A stretch of DNA of 27,653 nt, from NCBI GenBank assembly GCA_965662485.1, contig CBFIIL010000019.1, positions 1 to 27,653 on the forward strand, given 5' to 3'. This document shows positions 8,793 through 16,996 of this stretch, one piece after another. How positions within the stretch are numbered: position 1 is the first letter of the stretch; every line of letters starts with the position of its first letter. The notes beneath the pieces are model-generated. The model saw only the letters and a list, made by a program, of their open reading frames with translations. It made no database searches and had not been told where the DNA came from. The DNA comes from UBA3537 sp965662485 (GTDB lineage Bacteria > Bacteroidota > Bacteroidia > Flavobacteriales > Flavobacteriaceae). The position numbers and the translations under genes were made by a program.

Positions 8793-9350
8793 ATGAATTT
8801 GATATATGAACCTTGGCCATGGTATATTTCTGGTATTGCAATAGCACTCATAATGTTATTATTGCAATTATCAGGAAAAAAATTTGGCATGTCTAGTAAT
8901 CTTCGTACACTTTGCACCATGTGTGGCGCTGGAAAACAAGTTCATTTTTTTAGATTTGATTGGAAAGCACAGCGCTGGAACTTAGTTGTTGTATTGGGTG
9001 CAATTATTGGAGGTTATATTGCTGCAAACTTTATGACCAATGAAAATGCTGTACTTATTAATTCAAATACAATAGAACACTTAAAAACTCTAGGATTTGA
9101 AAGCGCTGGAACCGCATATTTGCCCTTAGAATTGTTTGAAACGCGTGTTTTTTCTAGCCCAAAAACACTTATTATTTTATTTTTTGGTGGCCTATTTGTA
9201 GGTTTTGGAGCGCGCTATGCTGGAGGTTGTACGTCTGGGCATGCCATTTCTGGATTAAGTAATTTGCAGTTACCATCTCTAATAGCCGTTGTTGGCTTTT
9301 TTATTGGTGGACTGATTATGACTCACTTTTTGTTTCCTTTAATATTTTAA
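8793..9350 (+). CDS. YeeE/YedE-family transporter, first half
   Basis: The 185-residue membrane protein begins MNLIYEPWPWYISG. I chose the ATG at 8793 rather than a TTG at 8769. YeeE/YedE (TsuA-type) proteins carry thiosulfate and related sulfur species through a path lined by conserved cysteines. Here the signature GGCTSGHAISG contains C146, and an extra CxxC pair (C41, C44) sits in the first cytoplasmic or periplasmic loop (TLCTMCGAGK). Full-length YeeE has about 350 residues; in this organism the transporter is split in two, the second half starting 3 bp after this stop. The split PmpA/PmpB-like arrangement is known in other bacteria. The call is firm and substrate specificity is inferred. 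Confidence 0.9.
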   Translation: MNLIYEPWPWYISGIAIALIMLLLQLSGKKFGMSSNLRTLCTMCGAGKQVHFFRFDWKAQRWNLVVVLGAIIGGYIAANFMTNENAVLINSNTIEHLKTLGFESAGTAYLPLELFETRVFSSPKTLIILFFGGLFVGFGARYAGGCTSGHAISGLSNLQLPSLIAVVGFFIGGLIMTHFLFPLIF

Positions 9351-9353
9351 ACT

Positions 9354-9767
9354 ATGAGAACTCTCTTCTATCTAATTATTGGCATTCTTTTTGGCATTAC
9401 GATGTATAAATCAGAAGCAGCATCTTGGTTTAGAATTTATGAAATGTTTCGTTTTGAAGCATTTCACATGTACGGAATTATTGGAACTGCTTTGACAATG
9501 GGAGTGGTAAGTACATTTATTATAAAACATTATAATATCAAGTCATTTTATGGCGAATCAATTAAATTTATCCCAAAAGAAAAAGGATTTACAAGATATA
9601 TGCTAGGTGGCATTATTTTTGGACTTGGATGGGCATTAGCAGGCGCCTGTCCTGGACCAATGTTTACGCTTTTGGGTGCTGGATTTTTGCCCATTAGTAT
9701 TGTTATTATTGCAGCAATATTAGGAACATTAATATATGGTGTTTTAAGAGAAAAACTTCCTCATTGA
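9354..9767 (+). CDS. YeeE/YedE-family transporter, second half (DUF6691-like)
   Basis: The 137-residue membrane protein has four hydrophobic spans. Its motif GLGWALAGACPGP includes C99, equivalent to the second cysteine motif of full-length YeeE thiosulfate transporters. It begins 3 bp after the stop of the first half, so the two are almost certainly translated together and assemble as one transporter. With the upstream TauE-family gene they form a three-gene sulfur-anion transport set. No rhodanese, persulfide dioxygenase or sulfur-responsive regulator, which often accompany such pairs, is present in the window. Confidence 0.9.
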   Translation: MRTLFYLIIGILFGITMYKSEAASWFRIYEMFRFEAFHMYGIIGTALTMGVVSTFIIKHYNIKSFYGESIKFIPKEKGFTRYMLGGIIFGLGWALAGACPGPMFTLLGAGFLPISIVIIAAILGTLIYGVLREKLPH

Positions 9768-9831
9768 TACCATATTTTAAATAACTGTATTACATCTCGA
9801 ATTATATTTATACATTTAAAAAAAATTAAAA

Positions 9832-10857
9832 ATGTCAAAAATAATAGTAACAGGGGGTTGCGGATATATCGGTTCACATACTTGCATTGCATTGTTAGCT
9901 CAAGGGTATGAAGTTATCGTTTTTGACGATCTTTCAAATGCTAGTAATAAAAGTATTGAAAGAATTGAAAAAATAGCAGGAAAACGCCCAGAACTATGTA
10001 TTGTTGACTTAAAAAACAAAAATGCAACAAGCGCCGCTTTTGAAGCGCATAAAGAGGCTTTGGCAGTGATTCATTTTGCAGCTTACAAAGCTGTTAAAGA
10101 GTCTGTAGATCACCCACTACAATACTATGAGAATAACTTTTTTTCTCTTATAAATACACTGATTGCACAACAAAAACTTGGCATAAATAACTTTATATTT
10201 TCCTCCTCAGCAACTGTTTATGGTATACCAGAAATATGCCCTGTTACAGAGAATAGTCCAGTAGGCAATCCTTTTTCTCCCTATGGAAATACTAAAAAAA
10301 TTGCTGAAGAAATTTTAAAAGATCACACCGCTGCCAATTTAGATTTTTCTGTTATTAGTTTACGCTATTTCAATCCCATTGGAGCACACAAATCTGGTGA
10401 AATTGGCGAACTTCCTAATGGTATTCCCAACAATCTTATGCCTTACATAACACAAACCGCAGCAGGTATTCGTGAAAAACTAATGGTTTTTGGAAATGAC
10501 TACCCAACAAAAGACGGAACAGCCATTCGCGACTATATTCATGTTATGGATTTGGCGGAAGCACATGCCGTTGCAGTTAATCGTCTTGTAGACCAAAAAC
10601 AAGAACAGAATTTTGAAATTTATAATTTAGGTACAGGTACAGGCTACTCTGTTTTGGAGGTAATTAGTGCTTTTGAGGCTCAAAACAATTTGTCATTAAA
10701 TTATGAAATTACAGATCGACGTGATGGAGACGTTCCTGTTGTTTTTGCGTCCACAGAGTTGGCCTCCAAAAAACTTGGATGGACTGCAAAACGTGATCTA
10801 AATTCAATGGTAAAATCTGCTTGGAATTGGGAAAAGAATTATAGAAAAAATGATTGA
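9832..10857 (+). CDS. galE: UDP-glucose 4-epimerase
   Basis: GalE interconverts UDP-glucose and UDP-galactose using tightly bound NAD; it is cytoplasmic. The 341-residue length is standard. Seen: the NAD-binding GGCGYIGSH at residues 8-16, FDDLSN after the second strand, SSSATVYG around residues 124-131, and the catalytic YGNTK with Tyr151 and Lys155. FNPIGAH and DGTAIRDYIHV, typical of GalE, follow. The gene is monocistronic-looking and converges on the DUF2130 gene with 13 bp between stops. It is a housekeeping sugar-nucleotide gene. Its closeness to the glucan operon may be coincidental, since the two are on opposite strands with another gene between. Confidence 0.95.
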   Translation: MSKIIVTGGCGYIGSHTCIALLAQGYEVIVFDDLSNASNKSIERIEKIAGKRPELCIVDLKNKNATSAAFEAHKEALAVIHFAAYKAVKESVDHPLQYYENNFFSLINTLIAQQKLGINNFIFSSSATVYGIPEICPVTENSPVGNPFSPYGNTKKIAEEILKDHTAANLDFSVISLRYFNPIGAHKSGEIGELPNGIPNNLMPYITQTAAGIREKLMVFGNDYPTKDGTAIRDYIHVMDLAEAHAVAVNRLVDQKQEQNFEIYNLGTGTGYSVLEVISAFEAQNNLSLNYEITDRRDGDVPVVFASTELASKKLGWTAKRDLNSMVKSAWNWEKNYRKND

Positions 10858-10870
10858 TTACATGAAATCA

Positions 10871-12109
10871 TCAATCATCGAAATCAGGATCATTTAGTTC
10901 AAGTAAATTTCCAGAATCAATAGCATTGCCTGCAATCCCTTTGATATCCCCAAATAATGCGCTTAAATTTTCTTGAACCAACCAAATTTGTTTCTCACGA
11001 GTAGCCCACATGCGACTCATTGCCTTTTTTTCTGAATTTAATTGTGAACTCATTGTATCATAAGTCTCAATAATTCGCTTTATTTTTTGAGTAAAATCGT
11101 TGCTCGTCAAGTAATTATACAACAATTCCATTTTATCGCCTTTATTTTCTTGAACAGCCGAAACAGACTGTGCCTTTACTAAGACTTCTCGAAGTACTTT
11201 TGTTAAGCTTTTTACCTCACTGAAGTGACAAACCCAAACCCCATTTTTAAAATCAAAACGATTCAAATCACTAGGCATTGTTTCTGTTACCAAAACAGCA
11301 ATATCACCTTTTACTCGCATTTGATCTTGTTTCAGTTTATCAATCCATTTGTTATCAAAATTTTTTGTGCGTTTGCTTTCAAAAACAATGGTTCCACATT
11401 GAATTTGTTGAGCATTAACAACGGTTTGAATCACATCTGCACCTTTGATGCCTTTAGAAACCTCAGAAATTTCATCAAAAGGAAAACTTTGTTTCAAAAG
11501 TTCTTCCAAAACTAATTCTTGAACCTCTCCTTGCATTTGCATAGATCCTTGCTCGGCTTTGCGCTTCATTTCATCAATCAACTTTTTTTGATCTTCTAAT
11601 TGCTTTTGAAACTCTCTTTCTTTCAAAACATTGGCCTCGCGTTCTTTTGTACGGGCTTTTTCTTCAATTTCTTTTTGTTTTTCAAGGAGTTGTTGTTGAA
11701 CAAGAAGTTCTTGGTCTTTTGCTTTTTCTTCTAATTCTAATTCCCTTTTTTTGAGATTAATTTCTTGTTGTTTAAGCGCACGAACTTCGTTGTTTTTCTC
11801 CTCAAATTGAGATTTAAGTGATTTGAGTTCTAGCTCAAAATCAGATTTTGTTTTGTTTTGAATGATTTCTTTTTCTTGAAGAATTCGTTGTTCTAGTTTG
11901 GCTTTAAAAATTTCATTTTCTTTTTCTTTTTTAGTTTGAAATTCTAAGCGTTCTTGTTCAAGTTTTTCCTTTTCTTGATTAAATATTTTGGCTTGATCTT
12001 GAACTTTTTTTTCAAACTCTGCTTTAAAATGAGCTTGTAATTGTCCGCTTAATGCTTCTTCAACATCAAATCCGTGACCACAATTAGGACATTTTATTTT
12101 ATCTTTCAT
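10871..12109 (-). CDS. DUF2130 protein: zinc-ribbon start, long coiled coil, nuclease-like domain
   Basis: The 412-residue cytoplasmic protein is in three parts. The N-terminus IKCPNCGHGFDVEEAL has a CxxC pair (C7, C10) and a nearby histidine, as in small zinc-binding knuckles. Residues of about 30-205 are an almost continuous heptad-rich coiled coil of Glu, Lys and Gln. The C-terminal DUF2130 domain starts near SFPFDEI and contains GADVIQTV, then CGTIVFESKRTKNF, then a conserved Gln in KLKQDQ. That order resembles the D...ExK...Q active site of PD-(D/E)xK nucleases, to which DUF2130 has been compared. A role in DNA processing is plausible but unproven. It is downstream of the glucan operon on the same strand, 89 bp away. 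Confidence 0.85.
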   Translation of the reverse strand: MKDKIKCPNCGHGFDVEEALSGQLQAHFKAEFEKKVQDQAKIFNQEKEKLEQERLEFQTKKEKENEIFKAKLEQRILQEKEIIQNKTKSDFELELKSLKSQFEEKNNEVRALKQQEINLKKRELELEEKAKDQELLVQQQLLEKQKEIEEKARTKEREANVLKEREFQKQLEDQKKLIDEMKRKAEQGSMQMQGEVQELVLEELLKQSFPFDEISEVSKGIKGADVIQTVVNAQQIQCGTIVFESKRTKNFDNKWIDKLKQDQMRVKGDIAVLVTETMPSDLNRFDFKNGVWVCHFSEVKSLTKVLREVLVKAQSVSAVQENKGDKMELLYNYLTSNDFTQKIKRIIETYDTMSSQLNSEKKAMSRMWATREKQIWLVQENLSALFGDIKGIAGNAIDSGNLLELNDPDFDD

Positions 12110-12198
12110 AGGAACAAAAAACTAGAACTTTAATTTAGCGTTCATAATAGAATGAACACCAACGAGATGCAATTTAGTGAAATTTTAAAAAAGTTGGC

Positions 12199-13128
12199 CT
12201 ATTTGTAGCTGATTGGCTGCATAGCAAGTTTTGGTTGTCTATCCACAGTATATAATCCCCAATGTTTTTCTGGCTCATTTGGGTCATTTGATCCTTTCCA
12301 AGGCTCGTCAAAAGCTTCAAATACAAACGTAAGAATTGATTCTGAAGTACTCCAATCTGAAAGTGCTTTGTAATAAATTTTTTGTACCTCAACATTTACA
12401 TTTTCAACTGGAATTCCATACCCATTCGATGTTGTTGCCCATCCTGCTTCAGTAATTACAACGAGTTTATTAGAGTATTTTTGTGCAACATCATCATAAT
12501 TTTGCTTTGTAAAAGTCATTCCCTCATGAATTGATTTATACTCCCATACTGGATAGGTATGAATGGAAATAAAATCTACTTCTTCAACCAAAGGTGCTAA
12601 TTTATCAAGCCATGGCACATAATTTTCACAGAATGTTACAGGCTGTTTTGCGTTGGCTTTGACGTGCTTTACATAACTAATAACGGCATCAACAGAGACC
12701 AAATGATCTGTCCATTCTACGCACGCCTCGTTGCCAACAGAAAGCGAGAAAATAATCTCAGGGTATTGATTTGCTAAACCAATTAGCACATCCATTTTCT
12801 TGAAATTACTTTTTTTATTTTCGGATAATTGGTCTGTTGGATATGCACCTCCCCAAGGACAATTGGGATTGTCTAGCTCTGCTTCTATATACGCTCCTAA
12901 CATTACTTTAAGGGGCAAATTTTCATTTTTAATAACCTCTAAAACTGTTTTTGAATGTTCATCACAACTGTAGAGTCTTATGTATTGCCATTGCTTTTTA
13001 ATAATGAATAAATCTTCTTTGACTTCATCGTACGAAGGGTAAATATGCCCTGGGCGTTGCCCATTACGATAGCCTGAATAGCAAACTGCTGCGCCCTTTT
13101 TTATTCCTAAAACTTCTGTATAGTCCAT
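12199..13128 (-). CDS. GH17 family beta-1,3-glucanase-like enzyme, cytoplasmic (A)
   Basis: This 309-residue clan GH-A barrel enzyme belongs to glycoside hydrolase family 17, whose members cleave or transfer beta-1,3-glucan chains. The acid/base glutamate is E134 in VGNEACVEW and the nucleophile E227 in ITEAGWATTS, with the expected spacing. FVFEAFDEPWKG and the HWGLYTVDRQPK ending match the other GH17 enzymes of this operon. There is no signal peptide: the chain starts MDYTEVLGIKKGAAVCYSG, so it should act in the cytoplasm on imported oligosaccharides. It is the last gene of the seven-gene operon, 23 bp after the second cytoplasmic GH17. No clear hairpin terminator follows. Whether it hydrolyses or transglycosylates cannot be told. 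Confidence 0.88.
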   Translation of the reverse strand: MDYTEVLGIKKGAAVCYSGYRNGQRPGHIYPSYDEVKEDLFIIKKQWQYIRLYSCDEHSKTVLEVIKNENLPLKVMLGAYIEAELDNPNCPWGGAYPTDQLSENKKSNFKKMDVLIGLANQYPEIIFSLSVGNEACVEWTDHLVSVDAVISYVKHVKANAKQPVTFCENYVPWLDKLAPLVEEVDFISIHTYPVWEYKSIHEGMTFTKQNYDDVAQKYSNKLVVITEAGWATTSNGYGIPVENVNVEVQKIYYKALSDWSTSESILTFVFEAFDEPWKGSNDPNEPEKHWGLYTVDRQPKLAMQPISYK

Positions 13129-13151
13129 GAATTGAAGTTATGAAAAATAAC

Positions 13152-14036
13152 TTAAAATTTCAAATTTTCGTCTTTGTCCCAAAGTCCCCAATAGGCTCCT
13201 ACATCACCCTCTGAACCTACTTTCCAAGATTCATCAAAAGATGAAAAATAAAACATTTCTATGGTGTCATTTTTTGACCATTTTTGTGCATTAATAAAAT
13301 ACCGCAACGCATTGTCATATGAAGGGTGTGCACCTTCAAGACTTGTTCCTTGACTTGGCCATCCTGTTTCTGTAATTATTACTTTTTTCCCTTTGCCTGC
13401 ATTCAGTGCCTGTTGATACATTTGTTTCATATACACCAAAGAATACTCCAAACTACAGCCCTCCCAATAAGGATAACAATTGGCTAAAATAACATCGCAA
13501 GCTTCAGTAATTTTTGGACGATCAGAAAATTCATAGTAGGCATCTACATAACCAACTGGAATGTTTGGAATTTCATTTTTTACACGATTAATAAATGTAA
13601 TAAGTTCATCTTCTTCCAAATCTCCACGATACATGACTTCATTTCCTACGGCTGCAACATCAACAAAACCAGCTTTGCTTAGGGCTATAAGCCCCTCAAT
13701 TTCTTGTTCATTAATCTCACTATCGTCACCCAGCCATGCGCCAACTAAAGTTTTTAGACCATATTCCTTGGCTATTTTTGGAATTTGCTCATTTCCTTCT
13801 GTACACGAAAACGTGCGAATCCATTTGATGTAGGGTGAAATTATTTCTAGTTTTCTTCTTATTTGTGCTTCGGAAATTGAATCACCAGGTTCTTGACCTT
13901 CTTCATATGGACTAAAACATAGACCATGCATTCCGGCCTTTAACGCAGATTGACTGAGCTCCTGGAGTTCTTTTTTTTCTAATTGATTGACATTAATGCC
14001 GAGAAGTGACTTTTGTTTTTCTTTTCTATAAGACAT
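13152..14036 (-). CDS. GH17 family beta-1,3-glucanase-like enzyme, cytoplasmic (B)
   Basis: The 294-residue GH17 enzyme is only loosely similar to its neighbours. The catalytic pair is intact: E133 in VGNEVMYRGDL (acid/base) and E223 in ITETGWPSQG (nucleophile, the classic GH17 TGWPS form). FYFSSFDESWK and GAYWGLWDKD close the barrel. The start MSYRKEKQKSLLGINVN lacks a signal peptide, so it is cytoplasmic like the next gene. It is shorter than most GH17 enzymes and has no carbohydrate-binding module, which suits action on short soluble oligosaccharides. It lies 25 bp after the symporter gene and 23 bp before GH17 (A). The two differ enough (GNEVM against GNEAC, TETGWPS against TEAGWAT) to suggest distinct chain-length or linkage preferences rather than a recent duplication. 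Confidence 0.88.
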   Translation of the reverse strand: MSYRKEKQKSLLGINVNQLEKKELQELSQSALKAGMHGLCFSPYEEGQEPGDSISEAQIRRKLEIISPYIKWIRTFSCTEGNEQIPKIAKEYGLKTLVGAWLGDDSEINEQEIEGLIALSKAGFVDVAAVGNEVMYRGDLEEDELITFINRVKNEIPNIPVGYVDAYYEFSDRPKITEACDVILANCYPYWEGCSLEYSLVYMKQMYQQALNAGKGKKVIITETGWPSQGTSLEGAHPSYDNALRYFINAQKWSKNDTIEMFYFSSFDESWKVGSEGDVGAYWGLWDKDENLKF

Positions 14037-14061
14037 TGGTTAATTTTTTTTTGGAGTTATA

Positions 14062-15486
14062 TTATAATTTATTTTTCCTTTTTTGCTCTAATGTTGCTTT
14101 AATTTCTTTTACTTTTTCTTCGCTAGTGCTATAATTACGCATGACAAACATTGCAAGGACAGTTCCTCCCATTGGGAAAAAACAGAAAAAAGTGTGTAAG
14201 CCATCTACAGCAGATTGTTGGTCTAGTGTTACAAGATCAGGATTAAAACCAACCACAGTAATGATTACACCACTAAGCGCACCCGCAATCCCAAAACCTA
14301 CTTTTACCATCCACCAATATATTGCTCCAAAAATACCTTCTCTCCGCTTTCCTGTATTTATCTCATCAATATCAATTACATCAGCGGTCATTGACATCAT
14401 TATGGTAAATAAGCTTCCTATTCCAAATGAAAAGAAAGGCAATGCTATAATGTACATCCAAGGCTTTCCAGGTATGAATAAGAAATATAGCATTACATAA
14501 CCTGCTAATGAGATTGATTGTGACACCATAAATGCTTTTTTCTTCCCCATTTTTTTGGACATCCAAGCGACGGTTGGAATCACAATAAATGTTGTTCCCA
14601 AAGCGCCTAAACACCCAAACATAGAAACCCAAATTCCACTTGCACCAGCATCACCATTAAATAACTTATAGACAATAACAAAAAAAGTAAGTGCCGCAAC
14701 TGTATTAAAGGCGTTAAATATTAAAAATGTTGCGCCACATAATTTTCTAAAATCTTTGATTTTAAAGGCTTCAACAAAACTTTCAAATATTTTTGTGATG
14801 CTATTCCCAATATTAGCTAGATTTAGTGGTTCATAATCCTCGTTAACTGTTGATTTACTTTCTATAAAAATTGCAGGGACAATGGCGCAAATAGCACAAG
14901 GAATGGCAACCCAAATTGCTAATTCTCGTACAGCAACATCTGCTGAAGGAAACCAGTTTTCATCATACATAATAATCCAAAACAAGGGTGCTATAACCCA
15001 AGCCCACTGGCCAATCCACTGAGAAATAGCCATAATATTTGTTCTTTCATGAAAGTCATCACTCATTTCGTAACCCATAGCTACGTATGGAACGCTAAAA
15101 ATTGTAAGGCCTAAATAAAATACTAAAGACCATAAAAAGAAATACCAAAAGTTATAATCTACTCCATCAGCTTTGTAAAGTTGCCACATAAAAATATAGG
15201 CAAGTCCCATAACTACTCCGCCAATTAAGACATATTGTCGGCGGCGTCCCCATTTAGATTTTGTGTTATCTGAAATAAAGCCCATAATAGGATCTAAAAA
15301 AGCATCAAAAATTCTTGGAAAAAGAAACACTAAAGACCACATCCAGCCCAAAAACCCAAGGTCTTCAACTAAAACGACCATAAAGATTCCTAATATTGCT
15401 GGAAACATTTGATTTGCCAACATCCCAAAACCAAAAGCAATTTTTTGGCCCATTGGTACTTTGTTGGTTTTAATTAAATTGTTCAT
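14062..15486 (-). CDS. GPH-family (MelB-like) sugar:cation symporter
   Basis: The 474-residue inner-membrane transporter has about twelve hydrophobic spans. After the second span it carries GFISDNTKSKWGRRR, the glycoside-pentoside-hexuronide family loop motif. FGIGSLFTIMMSMTADVIDIDEINTGKRREG matches the GPH segment before span ten (written here for context; the diagnostic part is ADVIDIDE and GKRREG). GPH transporters import glycosides with Na+ or H+. Placed between the exported GH30/GH17 enzymes and the two cytoplasmic GH17 genes, with 12 and 25 bp gaps, it is the probable importer of glucan oligosaccharides. No SusC/SusD outer-membrane pair accompanies it in the window. Confidence 0.92.
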   Translation of the reverse strand: MNNLIKTNKVPMGQKIAFGFGMLANQMFPAILGIFMVVLVEDLGFLGWMWSLVFLFPRIFDAFLDPIMGFISDNTKSKWGRRRQYVLIGGVVMGLAYIFMWQLYKADGVDYNFWYFFLWSLVFYLGLTIFSVPYVAMGYEMSDDFHERTNIMAISQWIGQWAWVIAPLFWIIMYDENWFPSADVAVRELAIWVAIPCAICAIVPAIFIESKSTVNEDYEPLNLANIGNSITKIFESFVEAFKIKDFRKLCGATFLIFNAFNTVAALTFFVIVYKLFNGDAGASGIWVSMFGCLGALGTTFIVIPTVAWMSKKMGKKKAFMVSQSISLAGYVMLYFLFIPGKPWMYIIALPFFSFGIGSLFTIMMSMTADVIDIDEINTGKRREGIFGAIYWWMVKVGFGIAGALSGVIITVVGFNPDLVTLDQQSAVDGLHTFFCFFPMGGTVLAMFVMRNYSTSEEKVKEIKATLEQKRKNKL

Positions 15487-15498
15487 ATTTTTTGCTTG

Positions 15499-16983
15499 TT
15501 AGTTAGTAATCAATATTGTTTGAATGGCTTGGGGGCTTATTGAAATTTGCTTTGTTGATTCTAAAGTTTTTAATTCAAATGATTTGTGCTCCACCCCTTC
15601 ATTAAATACAACAACAGCAACAGAACCATCGGGGTTTTGAGCAGCTGTAACCATTAAATTTTTATCTGTTGAATCAACTCCAATAACTTCTGCACCAGGA
15701 CGAATAAATTTACTAAAATGTGTCATGATGTAATACAACGGTGTGTAATAAACCTCATCCGCTTTAGGATCTACAATAATTGGTGCTACACACCAATTTT
15801 TGAACCAATTTGGCCCACCCTGGCGATCCAAAACCATATTCCAATCTACCCATCCGTCTACCCAATTATTTAGGCAACCAATAATGTCTCTAGCATAGCG
15901 ATTTGCGGGAGCATATTTTGGGTGTAAATATTTTTTTTCTTCTTCTCGCCAATCGTAACCCCAATCTGTGGCTTCTTTTTTCCAATACCAAGCATCATTT
16001 TTCCAAACAGGTACTTCAGAATCTATACATGCTTCTGTTTGAATCAAATATTTATTTGGTGCTTTTTGATGTGCGTACTGCAATGCTTCTGGAAAAAAAT
16101 CATATGTACTTTCGTACCAATGAATTGCTGTTCCATCATAATATTTGGAAGATGCTTCGTCTTTATACATGACATCTACCCACTCTTTTATTTCTTGTCT
16201 ATTTTGATCATATCCCAATATTTTTAGATCTCCTTTGCCATCGGCCTCTAACTTTGGCCCTAAATGGTGTTGAACAAAATCTGTCATTTCTTCTGGGGTA
16301 AAGTGCATACTTTCCCAATTATCTCCATTGCCTAAAGGTTCATTTTCTACTGTGAATCCCCAAATATCGATACCCTCTTGTTTGTAGGCATCAGCATATT
16401 TTGAGAAAAACAACGCCCAAGTATCGTAATACTCCGGAAGTAATTTTCCACCAACCCATTTATTATTGTCTTTCATCCATGGTGCTGCAGTCCATGGCGA
16501 TGCAAAAAGTTTAAATCCATCCTCCGATGTGGCCAAAGCATCTTTAATCATTGGAAGAAGGCCTTCTCTGTCTTCATCAATAGAAAAATGCTCTAAATTT
16601 TTATCTCCCTCAACCGGTGTATATGAATAGTTAGATAAAGAAAAGTCACAGGAATTCATATGAGTTCGGGTCAATGAATAATTTGCTCCTTTTCTACTAA
16701 AATAAGCGTCTAAAATTTCGGCTCTTTTTTCTGAACTCATTTGATTGAGTAAGTGCGCCGATGCTTCTGTGAATGCTCCGCCAAATCCCGAAATCGTTTG
16801 AAATTTTTGTTCAAAATTTAATTGTATTGAAGAAGGAGTAACTCCTGAATCAAAATTTGAAAGCTCTGTAAGTTGATTTCCACTTTGTGAGGTTTCAAAA
16901 ACGGCAAGGGTTTCTTTTTTTGAATTCATACAAGAGAACATTGAAATTAAAGTAAGAAATGATAAAATTGTATTGAACTTCAT
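15499..16983 (-). CDS. GH30 family lipoprotein, probable beta-1,6-glucanase/glucosidase
   Basis: The 494-residue enzyme has a lipoprotein-type signal (MKFNTILSFLTLISMFSC, Cys18). The catalytic core follows from about residue 55, with GFGGAFTEASAHLL near the start, the acid/base E215 in FTVENEPLGN and the nucleophile E317 in IQTEACIDSE. A C-terminal beta-sandwich (SKFIRPGAEVIGVDST onward) is typical of GH30. GH30 enzymes of subfamilies 1 and 3 act on beta-glucosyl linkages, and marine flavobacterial members in laminarin loci remove beta-1,6 side branches. In this operon that role fits well. It would be membrane-anchored, facing the periplasm or the outside. It is 13 bp after the GH-A gene and 12 bp before the symporter. 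Confidence 0.92.
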   Translation of the reverse strand: MKFNTILSFLTLISMFSCMNSKKETLAVFETSQSGNQLTELSNFDSGVTPSSIQLNFEQKFQTISGFGGAFTEASAHLLNQMSSEKRAEILDAYFSRKGANYSLTRTHMNSCDFSLSNYSYTPVEGDKNLEHFSIDEDREGLLPMIKDALATSEDGFKLFASPWTAAPWMKDNNKWVGGKLLPEYYDTWALFFSKYADAYKQEGIDIWGFTVENEPLGNGDNWESMHFTPEEMTDFVQHHLGPKLEADGKGDLKILGYDQNRQEIKEWVDVMYKDEASSKYYDGTAIHWYESTYDFFPEALQYAHQKAPNKYLIQTEACIDSEVPVWKNDAWYWKKEATDWGYDWREEEKKYLHPKYAPANRYARDIIGCLNNWVDGWVDWNMVLDRQGGPNWFKNWCVAPIIVDPKADEVYYTPLYYIMTHFSKFIRPGAEVIGVDSTDKNLMVTAAQNPDGSVAVVVFNEGVEHKSFELKTLESTKQISISPQAIQTILITN

Positions 16984-16996
16984 ATTATTTGCTTGA

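Noticed and set aside
10851..10877. 8-bp inverted repeat spanning the galE and DUF2130 stop codons
   Set aside because: It has a long loop and no T-run on either strand; not convincing as a terminator.
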